Of a stretch of DNA of 13,597 bases, positions 6,451 to 13,597 are shown in pieces. Under the pieces are notes generated by a model. The model ran no database searches and was not told where the DNA came from. It saw only the letters and a list, made by a program, of their open reading frames with translations. The stretch lies in NCBI GenBank assembly GCA_025350445.1, contig JANXXV010000556.1, positions 1 to 13,597 of the forward strand, written 5' to 3'. Positions within the stretch are counted from its first letter, which is position 1; each line of letters starts with the position of its first letter. The position numbers and the translations under genes were made by a program. The DNA is from Bryobacteraceae bacterium. GTDB lineage: Bacteria > Acidobacteriota > Terriglobia > Bryobacterales > Bryobacteraceae.

Positions 6451-6506
6451 CGAAGGACGGCGGACGCCCTCGCCCGCGCGCAACCCCCAGGTCGCGCCCT
6501 CACGAG
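6451..6506. repeat. Degenerate REP-like element between receptor and PIG-L genes
   Basis: The core GCGCGCAACCCCCAGGTCGCGC (about 6475-6496) is an imperfect version of the GCGCGACC/GGTCGCGC hairpin at 5-24 and 5361-5380. It is preceded by CGAAGGACGGCGGACGCCCT, which is matched at 1669-1688. The rest of the 6335-6580 gap shows only the PIG-L -10 element and the receptor terminator. Confidence 0.55.
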
Positions 6507-6545
6507 TACATCGGTTCACCAGCGCCTTCCCGCCTAATGAAACAA

Positions 6546-6569
6546 GAGCGCCGGACCAATCCAGCGCTC
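6546..6569 (-). terminator. Rho-independent terminator of the minus-strand receptor gene
   Basis: On the minus strand GAGCGCTGGA, loop TTGG, TCCGGCGCTC forms a 10-bp stem with a single T-G wobble, starting 11 bases after the receptor stop. It is followed by TTGTTTCATT, a modest T-rich tract. It separates the receptor from the PIG-L gene. Confidence 0.65.
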
Positions 6570-6580
6570 CCCAAAAAAAC

Positions 6581-9500
6581 CTAAAACTGGATCTTACCCC
6601 CAAGCTGTATATTCCGGTTCCCCCCAGCCCCGGTTATATTCCCAAACGACCCCGTGTTAATCGTAGACGCCGGATTCCCAAAGTTCGTATGGTTAAACAG
6701 CGCGAACGTCTCAAACCGGAACTGGAACTGCAGCCGTTCCTTGATCGGGAAGTTCTTAAACACCGAAAAGTTCACCGTCTCAGACCCCGGCCCATACAAC
6801 AGGTTCCGTCCTGCATTCCCGTAAGCAAAGTTTGTGGGCGCGATCGGATAAAGATCCCCCACCGTGAAAGCAGTTGGGTCGATACAACCCACCAGATGTC
6901 CCCTCCCGCAGTTCGACGTAGCCGCGTGCACCAGATTCGGCCGGTAAGTCCCGCTAGCCTGAGTGTTCGCCGTATCGGTGCCAGTCGAGACATTGAACGG
7001 CACGCCCGTTTGCAGCGTAATAATCCCGTTGGCCTGCCAGTGCGTAAGCACACCCTTCAACACCGGGTTCGAAACCGCGAAGAAAGGAATGTCGTAATTA
7101 AAGGTAGCCACAAACCGGTGCCGGATGTCCCAGTTCGAATTTCCATAATCGGCCTTCCATAAATAAGGAATCATCGGCGTGCCCCCGCCATTGGAATCCG
7201 TAGTCACGTCCAGCGTGTGCGCCCACGTGTAGCTGGCCAGAAACTGCAATCCGCGGTTCATGCGCTGCCGGAAGATCGCGCTCGTGCTCTCATAGTTGGC
7301 AATCTCATCGGTGTTGATCGTCCGGATCGGACCAAATAGCGGATTCGGCCGGCGGGCGTTCACAGAGCCCGGCCCCGGAAATAACGGAGTGTTGTTGTAG
7401 AAACTCCGATCCAGGTGATAGGAATGCGAGCCCAGATACTGCAGCTCAACGCCGCCGCCGCTCCACAACTGCCGTTCCACCCCCGCGCTCCACTGGTTCA
7501 TCCGGCCCGTCGGCTGGTGCCACGGATCGGTAACAATCAGCCCTGCCGTCGGAGCCGTCGGGCACACCCCAGGCACGCCAAACGGATTCGACAGGTTAGG
7601 CGGAGCCAGCCCCACTGACCAGTTGCAAGTAAGAATCGTAGTGTAAGGCGGATTCGTGTTCAGAAACGTGTAACTGTTGGTCTGGTTCGGATTGTAGTAA
7701 ATGCCCCCGCCGGCCCGGAACACCGTCCGTTCCGTGAATCGATAAGCCACGCCCAGCCGCGGCGCCCAATCGTTGTGATTCGGAGCGATAAACCGGAACC
7801 CCGGCGTCCCCCCAACAATCTTTGTCTGGTCCGCATTTAAAAGCGTGGCGTTCCCGTTGATCGTGTAAGGCACCGTAGGCAGTTCATACCGCAGCCCGTA
7901 ATTCAAAGTAATTTTCCGTGTCACCTGCCACTTGTCCAGAATAAAGAAGCCGTCCCGCCACTCAGCCACTCGCCCGCGGACTTCCGGCCCCGGGGTGTTG
8001 AACGATTGCGGCGCCCCAAGAATAAAATCGGCCGCCGCGTACCCGGTCAACAACCCATTGAATGTGAAAACACCGCGCGGGTTGTTCACCGCCGCCCGCC
8101 CCGTCGCCAGCCTGCGGAATTCCATTCCCGCCATAATGCTGTGCGAACCGTGGTTCCAACTGATCTGTTCTGAAGCCTGGTTCGTACTGTCGTTCTGATA
8201 CCAGTTGCTCGCTGCGTTGTTCAGTCCATTGAAACCAACAATAGTGAAGTCCGGAATGCCGGGATTGTTGTACAGCACGTCTCCCGTGAACCCCGCAATC
8301 CCCAAATCCGAACCCGCCGACTTCTGCCCCGCCACCGCGAACGGATTCAACGTCGCCGTGTCGAAGAAATTCCGCCCCACCCGGAAATCGTTCACCAGGT
8401 TCGCCGTCAGCGTATGCGTGTAGCCAAACGTATAGTTCCTCGTCGTATAGGGCGTAGTCGCGCCGTTAGCCGGCAGCGCATTCCCGCCAAACACATTCCA
8501 GTTTTGATAATGCGCCCGCACATTCAACCGGATCTTGTCTCCAATGTTCTGATCGATGCGGTCCACCGTCTGGTCATACTTGGCGGAGTTCGGCACAGGC
8601 ACTGAAAAATTGCTGGCCAGACCCGGCAGGTTCGACCCTGGAATGTACTGTTGCATCTTCAAAGCCACAGCCGAGATGCGCGAAGTGGGAATCATGTTCC
8701 CCGGAAACGGCGCGTTCCCGTTCAGCGGATCCTTAATAGCGCCGCCCGTAATGCTCGATGCAGGCACCTGCGAAAAATTGCCGCTGAAAAACGCCGCCGG
8801 CATCTCCGTCGATAGCGACGTTGACGATTGCACCAGCCGGAATCCTTCATAAGACGCCATGAAGAACGTCTTGTCCTTGCCGTTGTAAAGTTTCGGGATA
8901 ATCACCGGCCCGTCGAACTCCACGCCAAACTGGTTCTGCCGCAGCGGTGGCTTAGAAGCTGTAGGGTTGGCAGGCGTCGGCAGCGTGAAGAACGCCCGCG
9001 CATCCAGCACCTGGTTGCGCAGAAACTCCACCGCCGCCCCATGAAACAAGTTCGTCCCGCTCTTGGTGATTACATTAATATGGACGCCCATATACGCGCC
9101 ATACTGCGCTGAATACGTTCCCGTCTGCACTTCCACTTCCTGCACCGCCTCCACCATCGGCCGCGTCGGCGTATTAGTAATCAGGTTGTTCATGATGCTG
9201 ATCCCGTCCAGCGTCATGCTGTTCGAGATCTCTCGCGTACCCGCCCCCACAAAATCTTCCCCCGGCGGTGTCCCTGTCGCGGACGACTTCGGTCCCAGCA
9301 GCACGCCAGGCGTAGTGATCGCCAGCATCATCGGGTCGCGGCCATTCAGCGGCAGGTCGGCAACCGCACGCGTCCCCAGGTTCTCGGAAACCGTTGCATC
9401 ATCGGTCTTGATGGCAGTCACTTCCGCCTGCACCGTCACCGTCTGCAATATCGTGCCGATGGCCAGCTTGAAATCCGTGCGCACCGTCTGATTGATGCTC

Positions 9501-9787
9501 ACCGGCACTCCCGTCTTCGTCACCCTCTGAAAGCCCGATTGCTCCACCGTCACGTCGTATACACCCACGCGGACGAAATCGATTGAGAAATACCCAGCTT
9601 CATTCGTGCTGGTAGTCTGCGTGGTCAGAGTCCCGGTCTCCACCGCTGTCACTTTTGCGTTAGGAACGGATTTGCCACTCGAATCGCTCACAGTGCCCAC
9701 CAACGAAGTAGTGGTGGCCAGTTGCGCACTGGCGCCGGCACTAAAAAGCGCGAAAAGAGAAAAGGTTACGGAAAGCCGCTTGAGCAT
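6581..9787 (-). CDS. TonB-dependent-receptor-like outer-membrane protein with carboxypeptidase-regulatory domain
   Basis: 1068 residues. Signal peptide MLKRLSVTFSLFALFSAGASA, cleaved before Q22. Residues about 25-115 are a CarboxypepD_reg-like beta-sandwich (VGTVSDSSGKSVPNAKVT ... NEAGYFSIDFVRVGVYDVTVEQSGF). A plug follows, with DLPLNGRD at 144-151 and a TPGV turn, and then a long beta-barrel ending in the outer-membrane C-terminal Phe (GGKIQF). This Oar-like architecture is greatly expanded in Acidobacteriota and is thought to import or bind large ligands such as glycans or peptides; the substrate is unknown and no clear TonB box is seen. ATG at 9785-9787 has AGGGGG 5-10 bases upstream. It is divergent from a homologous receptor across 240 bases. 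The stop is followed by a terminator hairpin, so it is a single-gene transcript. No SusD-like partner is in the window. Confidence 0.93.
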   Translation of the reverse strand: MLKRLSVTFSLFALFSAGASAQLATTTSLVGTVSDSSGKSVPNAKVTAVETGTLTTQTTSTNEAGYFSIDFVRVGVYDVTVEQSGFQRVTKTGVPVSINQTVRTDFKLAIGTILQTVTVQAEVTAIKTDDATVSENLGTRAVADLPLNGRDPMMLAITTPGVLLGPKSSATGTPPGEDFVGAGTREISNSMTLDGISIMNNLITNTPTRPMVEAVQEVEVQTGTYSAQYGAYMGVHINVITKSGTNLFHGAAVEFLRNQVLDARAFFTLPTPANPTASKPPLRQNQFGVEFDGPVIIPKLYNGKDKTFFMASYEGFRLVQSSTSLSTEMPAAFFSGNFSQVPASSITGGAIKDPLNGNAPFPGNMIPTSRISAVALKMQQYIPGSNLPGLASNFSVPVPNSAKYDQTVDRIDQNIGDKIRLNVRAHYQNWNVFGGNALPANGATTPYTTRNYTFGYTHTLTANLVNDFRVGRNFFDTATLNPFAVAGQKSAGSDLGIAGFTGDVLYNNPGIPDFTIVGFNGLNNAASNWYQNDSTNQASEQISWNHGSHSIMAGMEFRRLATGRAAVNNPRGVFTFNGLLTGYAAADFILGAPQSFNTPGPEVRGRVAEWRDGFFILDKWQVTRKITLNYGLRYELPTVPYTINGNATLLNADQTKIVGGTPGFRFIAPNHNDWAPRLGVAYRFTERTVFRAGGGIYYNPNQTNSYTFLNTNPPYTTILTCNWSVGLAPPNLSNPFGVPGVCPTAPTAGLIVTDPWHQPTGRMNQWSAGVERQLWSGGGVELQYLGSHSYHLDRSFYNNTPLFPGPGSVNARRPNPLFGPIRTINTDEIANYESTSAIFRQRMNRGLQFLASYTWAHTLDVTTDSNGGGTPMIPYLWKADYGNSNWDIRHRFVATFNYDIPFFAVSNPVLKGVLTHWQANGIITLQTGVPFNVSTGTDTANTQASGTYRPNLVHAATSNCGRGHLVGCIDPTAFTVGDLYPIAPTNFAYGNAGRNLLYGPGSETVNFSVFKNFPIKERLQFQFRFETFALFNHTNFGNPASTINTGSFGNITGAGGNRNIQLGGKIQF

Positions 9788-9868
9788 ACCAACCCCCTGT
9801 TCTTCAAACCGGAATCACCGTCGAACGGAATCCGGCACTGCCTTAGATCTTTGTTGCTGAATGGTTAC

Positions 9869-9896
9869 AGGGTACAGTAAATAGTGTCCCGGTCAA
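9869..9896 (-). promoter_or_regulatory. Candidate promoter of the minus-strand receptor
   Basis: Minus-strand TTGACC (9891-9896), 16 bases, TACCCT (9869-9874). The -35 is good and the -10 weak. It would give a leader of roughly 75 bases ahead of the ATG at 9787. Confidence 0.3.
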
Positions 9897-9961
9897 AGGA
9901 CTTTCTGTCCGCGGGGATCCTTTCCTGTCATCTCCACGCACCTCGTCGCGGCCTTACCGGA

Positions 9962-9991
9962 TTGACACAGGCGCTAAAATCTGGGTAGCAT
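9962..9991 (+). promoter_or_regulatory. Candidate promoter of the plus-strand receptor
   Basis: A perfect TTGACA (9962-9967) and, 18 bases on, TAGCAT (9986-9991), which matches the -10 consensus at four of six positions. Transcription would start about 30 bases before the TTG start codon, leaving room for the ribosome site. Confidence 0.45.
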
Positions 9992-10016
9992 TATCTAATC
10001 GGAAGTCAGTATTTTC

Positions 10017-10030
10017 AGGAGGTTACCTTG
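10017..10030 (+). promoter_or_regulatory. Shine-Dalgarno deciding a TTG start
   Basis: AGGAGG at 10017-10022, five bases, then TTG at 10028-10030. No ATG or GTG in frame sits near a ribosome site, and the TTG opens a complete signal peptide, so TTG is the start. The perfect site probably offsets the weak start codon. Confidence 0.85.
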
Positions 10031-13000
10031 TATCGCAAAGTTTCATCAGCACTAGTGTTCTTCCTCTCCTGCCTGCCCCTGTTCTCGCAGACAACGTCCA
10101 CCACCATCCTTGGAACAGTCACAGACTCCACCGGTGCTTCAATCGGTGGCGCCAAAGTGACCGTTGCCAACATTAACACCGGCATAAAGCGCGAGGAAAC
10201 CACCTCCGCCGGCGGAAACTATTCATTCCCCTTGCTCGATGTAGGCCAATACTCGGTAACCGTTGAAATGCAAGGCTTTAAGACCGAAACGCAGACGGGC
10301 ATCGAACTCCAGATCAACCAGAAAGCCCGCGTCGATTTCAAGAGTCTCCAAGTCGGCTCCCAATCAGAATCGGTTACCATCACCGGAGAAGTAGCACAGT
10401 TGAAAACAGACGAAGCCTCTCTCGGTTCGGTAGTCGAACAACGCCGCGTAGTAGAACTTCCCCTCAACGGCCGCAACCTGGCCGGTCTGGCGGTAATGCA
10501 ACCTGGCGTTCAGTTCGGCGGCCGCATGGGCTTCGACGGTCTAACCGGCGGTGGCGGCGGCGTCCCGATCCCAGGACAGTCTATTTCCATCTCCGCCAAC
10601 GGCCAGCGCGACACCAACCAGCACGGAACACTCGACGGCGTGATTGCTACTGAGCCCCGCGTCAATACAATTCCGTTTGCCCCCTCCACCGAAGCGGTTG
10701 AGGAATTCAAGGTTCTCTCCGGCTCCTACTCGGCTGAATACGGCACCAACTCCGGCGCTCAGGTAATGATCATTACCAAGAGCGGAACCAACCAGATGCA
10801 CGGTTCGCTCTTCGAGTTCTTCCGCAACGATCAACTCGACGCCGAATCGTACTTCCAGAACTATTTCAATTCCCCCACGGCCCCCCGCAGGGCCAAGGAC
10901 AAGCTCCGCCAGAACCAGTTCGGTGGTGTGTGGACAGGCCCCGTCTGGATCCCGAAAGTCTACAACGGTAAGGATAAGACGTTCTTCATGGTCAACTACG
11001 AGCGCCGCGACCGCCGGCAGCCAGGCTTGGCCGGTACCGCGAACGTACCAACCGAAGCCATGAAGGGCGGCGATCTGAGCGCATTTCTGAATCGCCCCAA
11101 TCCGGCGCAGAACGTAGCCGTCACGGATCCCCTTACCGGAATCCCGTTCCCCGGCAATATCATTCCTGCCTCGCGCATCAGCCCAACCGCCAAGGCCCTC
11201 TTCCCCTTCTGGCCAACGGCCCAAAACGCCAAGCCAGACCCCATCAACGGCAATAACTACATCGGAGACGGCGGCGTCAAACAGGATGAAGATCAGGTGT
11301 TTGTCCGCGGCGATCACAACTTCTCCTCAAACGATAAAATCTTCGGCCGCTACGCGTTTCAAGACATCCGCTACGTGACCACTCCCGGCGATAATCCCAT
11401 TTTTCAATACTTCGTCGCCGGCCGTAACCAAAACGTAGCCACCCAATGGCTGCACATTTTCTCGCCGTCGCTAATCAATGAACTTCGCTACGGCTACAAC
11501 CGCTCCGTCGATAACACCCTGAATCCCCGGTCGAACACCAGCTTCGATCTCGACACACTGGGTCTCACCGGGTTCCGCCTTCTCACCGACGCCAATCGCA
11601 AATTCACTTCCCGCGAAGCCGGCCTGCCGTCCTTCAACATTAATGGCTTTTCCGGCATTGGCGATCGCGACGGCGGCAACGGTTTCGATTTTAACGACGT
11701 GCATCAGATGAACGATAACGTCACCTATACCCGCGGCAAGCACAACATGAAATTCGGCTTCGACTTCACCTGGGTCGGCCTGTTCCGCGGCGCAGCCAAC
11801 ACGGCCCGCGGCGACTTGTCATTCTCTGACAACGTCTCCCGCAGTGCGTTCGCCGCGTTCCTGCTAGGCTATCCGTCTTCAGCGAATTCTCCCGAAGGCT
11901 TACCTCTCACCCGGTCGCGCCAGCAGCGCTACGCCGGCTATGTCCAGGATGATTGGAAAGCCACGCAACGGCTCACCGTCAACATCGGTGTGCGCTACGA
12001 ATACAATACGATGGCGAAGGATATCGACGGCCTCTGGCGTACTCTCGACTTCACCAAAAAAGTTGATGGCGCTCCAACCCTAGTTCCCGCCATCCGTAAC
12101 CAGTTCAATTTCTACGACCCGCAAAAGACCCTCTTCATGCCGCGCGTGGGCCTGGCCTACCGCGCCTCTGAGAAAACCGTAGTCCGCGGCGGATTCGGTA
12201 TCTACTACAACGTTCACCAGTTGAATAACTATACGATCTTGAACCTGAACGTGCCGCTTTCCGGGTCCAGCAACTTCAATAACAGCGCTGACGCCACCGG
12301 CAAGTTGCTCAGCGCCACACCGCTCACCTTCGCCCAGCCCTTCGGCTTAGTCAACGCCACCAGCGCCATCAGCGCCAACACGCTCGATCACACCAATCTG
12401 GAACCCTACGTCACCCAATGGAGTTTCGATGTGCAACGCCAGCTCCCCGGCCGCCAGGTGCTAACCGTCGGCTACGTGGGCAGCAAGGGCACCAACATCG
12501 ATTCCACCATCGAACTCAACAATCCGGATCCGGCCTTTGACACACCCACTTCCTCCACCCAGAGCCGACGTCCGTATCAGTTCGTGATCGATGGCGTGGG
12601 CGGTCCAAAGCGACCGCTGACCCGTACCCGCTTCTTAACCAACGGTTCCAATTCCTGGTATCACGGCCTGCAGGTCAACTACGAAAAGCGCATGAGCCAG
12701 GGCCTGCAATTCGGCGTGGCTTACACCTATAGCCAAGCTCTTGGCGAAGGCTACGGCCGCAATGAGGCATTCGGCGGCACCACCAACAACACCCAGGACC
12801 CGCGCAATCGCGCCGCGGGCAAAGGCCGCTATCCATTCGATGTCCGCCAGAATCTGGTGGCGAACTTCATCTATGAAATTCCAATCTTCTCCTCCATGAA
12901 GAACGGAATCGCCAAACAAGCCTTCGGCGGCTGGCAATTAAATGGAATTTACACCGCGCGCACCGGCTTCCCGTTCACCGTCAACCAAGGAAATACCGTC

Positions 13001-13453
13001 AACACCGCTAACTCCCCGGCCCTCCCGGATCGTCTCGCCACCGGCAAATCCAGCAGCCCCACCACAGACCGCTGGTTTGATCCCTCGGCCTTCGCAGTCC
13101 TGTCCTGCCAGGATACCCGCTTCCCCGGTCTCTGCCATTACGGCAATTCCGGCGTCGGCATCCTCGATGGACCGGGCTTCAACAACCTCGACTTCTCGCT
13201 AATTAAAAACGTCCGCGTACACGAAGGAATGAACCTCCAGTTCCGCACGGAGTTCTTCAACATCGCCAACCATCCCAATTTCAACATCCCCAACCGTGGT
13301 CTGCGCACGGGGCCGTCCTACCTGCCCTCCACCCCCGGCGGCTCCTATCCGATACAAAACATCGGTGCCAAGGATAGCGGTCAACCGGGCCAGATCGGAT
13401 CTACCATTCAACCGATGCGCATCATCCAGCTAGCAATGCGCTTCACGTTCTAA
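10028..13453 (+). CDS. Second TonB-dependent-receptor-like outer-membrane protein with carboxypeptidase-regulatory domain
   Basis: 1141 residues from a TTG start. Signal peptide MYRKVSSALVFFLSCLPLFS, cleaved near residue 20-21. Residues about 25-108 form the CarboxypepD_reg-like domain (LGTVTDSTGASIGGAKVTV ... GQYSVTVEMQGF). The plug carries ELPLNGRN (143-150) and a QPGV turn, and the barrel ends in MRFTF with a terminal Phe, as outer-membrane insertion requires. It is clearly homologous to the divergent receptor: both have KSGTN-x2-HG-x3-EF-x-RN-x-DA-like blocks after the plug, WxP...Y-NGKDKTFFM-like blocks and matching barrel strands, but the sequences differ enough to suggest different ligands. 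A role in binding or importing a large substrate is inferred from the family. A hairpin follows 14 bases after the stop. Confidence 0.93.
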   Translation: MYRKVSSALVFFLSCLPLFSQTTSTTILGTVTDSTGASIGGAKVTVANINTGIKREETTSAGGNYSFPLLDVGQYSVTVEMQGFKTETQTGIELQINQKARVDFKSLQVGSQSESVTITGEVAQLKTDEASLGSVVEQRRVVELPLNGRNLAGLAVMQPGVQFGGRMGFDGLTGGGGGVPIPGQSISISANGQRDTNQHGTLDGVIATEPRVNTIPFAPSTEAVEEFKVLSGSYSAEYGTNSGAQVMIITKSGTNQMHGSLFEFFRNDQLDAESYFQNYFNSPTAPRRAKDKLRQNQFGGVWTGPVWIPKVYNGKDKTFFMVNYERRDRRQPGLAGTANVPTEAMKGGDLSAFLNRPNPAQNVAVTDPLTGIPFPGNIIPASRISPTAKALFPFWPTAQNAKPDPINGNNYIGDGGVKQDEDQVFVRGDHNFSSNDKIFGRYAFQDIRYVTTPGDNPIFQYFVAGRNQNVATQWLHIFSPSLINELRYGYNRSVDNTLNPRSNTSFDLDTLGLTGFRLLTDANRKFTSREAGLPSFNINGFSGIGDRDGGNGFDFNDVHQMNDNVTYTRGKHNMKFGFDFTWVGLFRGAANTARGDLSFSDNVSRSAFAAFLLGYPSSANSPEGLPLTRSRQQRYAGYVQDDWKATQRLTVNIGVRYEYNTMAKDIDGLWRTLDFTKKVDGAPTLVPAIRNQFNFYDPQKTLFMPRVGLAYRASEKTVVRGGFGIYYNVHQLNNYTILNLNVPLSGSSNFNNSADATGKLLSATPLTFAQPFGLVNATSAISANTLDHTNLEPYVTQWSFDVQRQLPGRQVLTVGYVGSKGTNIDSTIELNNPDPAFDTPTSSTQSRRPYQFVIDGVGGPKRPLTRTRFLTNGSNSWYHGLQVNYEKRMSQGLQFGVAYTYSQALGEGYGRNEAFGGTTNNTQDPRNRAAGKGRYPFDVRQNLVANFIYEIPIFSSMKNGIAKQAFGGWQLNGIYTARTGFPFTVNQGNTVNTANSPALPDRLATGKSSSPTTDRWFDPSAFAVLSCQDTRFPGLCHYGNSGVGILDGPGFNNLDFSLIKNVRVHEGMNLQFRTEFFNIANHPNFNIPNRGLRTGPSYLPSTPGGSYPIQNIGAKDSGQPGQIGSTIQPMRIIQLAMRFTF

Positions 13454-13456
13454 AAT

Positions 13457-13497
13457 AAAAAAAGGAAGGGCATCACCAGAAAAAATGGGTGATGCCC
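13457..13497 (-). terminator. Strong hairpin terminator, T-tract on the minus strand
   Basis: GGGCATCACC (13468-13477), loop of 10 bases, GGTGATGCCC (13488-13497): a perfect 10-bp stem. On the minus strand it is followed by TTCC and seven T, then ATTTTA, which is a proper rho-independent terminator for transcription coming from the right. On the plus strand no T-tract follows, so for the receptor it may act only as a 3' stabiliser or a weak terminator. It predicts a leftward gene beyond the window. Confidence 0.7.
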
Positions 13498-13597
13498 CAA
13501 CCCAACAACCCAACAACCCAACAACCCAACAACCCAACAACCCTCCAACCCTCCAACCCTCCAACCCTCCAACCCTCCAACCCAACAACCCTCCAAC
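13495..13597. repeat. 8-bp tandem array of two alternating units, continues past the window
   Basis: From 13501 there are five CCCAACAA units (to 13540), five CCCTCCAA units (13541-13580), one CCCAACAA, one CCCTCCAA and the first base of another, after a partial unit at 13495. The phase is never broken. The minus strand reads GGG followed by five bases in every unit, a pattern able to form G-quadruplexes. It lies outside any recognised gene; reading it as protein gives only low-complexity sequence. Confidence 0.9.

Noticed and set aside
13495..13597. CRISPR-like array at the right end
   Set aside because: The units are 8 bp with no unique spacers, which is a simple tandem repeat and not a CRISPR.

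Overview
The window looks like a piece of an Acidobacteriota chromosome, probably of the Bryobacter/Solibacter type. This is an inference from gene content: two very long outer-membrane receptors with an N-terminal carboxypeptidase-regulatory-like domain, several secreted Tat or Sec enzymes of the SMP-30, M19 dipeptidase, PIG-L and class C beta-lactamase families, and moderately high GC. There is no rRNA, tRNA, CRISPR array, phage gene, transposase or integrase that I can see.

Left part, 2-1668, plus strand: the 3' part of a secreted mono-haem cytochrome c (its start lies at or beyond the window edge), then, two bases after its stop, a secreted serine hydrolase of the beta-lactamase class C type. 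They converge on a tight minus-strand operon, 1705-4903. In transcription order this holds an exported M19 dipeptidase, a Tat-exported protein of a conserved but uncharacterised family (joined by an ATGA overlap), and a cytoplasmic SMP-30/gluconolactonase-like propeller that has lost two of the three expected metal ligands. A likely -10 element only 7 bases from the dipeptidase ATG suggests a leaderless transcript.

Middle, 4904-6580: a 489-base non-coding stretch holds palindromic repeats, a 14-bp direct repeat and a CTGCGTC-type repeat motif. Next comes a Tat-exported PIG-L/LmbE deacetylase-like gene on the minus strand, again with a -10 element exactly 7 bases from its ATG, then a 246-base gap with a degenerate palindromic repeat and a rho-independent terminator.

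Right part, 6581-13453: two divergent TonB-dependent-receptor-like outer-membrane proteins of 1068 and 1141 residues share a 240-base promoter region. The second starts with TTG behind a perfect AGGAGG. After it come a strong hairpin whose T-tract lies on the minus strand and an 8-bp tandem array that reaches the window edge and is (GGGN5)n on the minus strand.

The genes encode mostly exported functions: nutrient uptake through the outer membrane, periplasmic peptide, amide and ester hydrolysis, and electron transfer. I found no clear new multi-gene defence or biosynthetic system. The more unusual signals are in the non-coding DNA, in the SMP-30-like pseudoenzyme and in the uncharacterised Tat protein.
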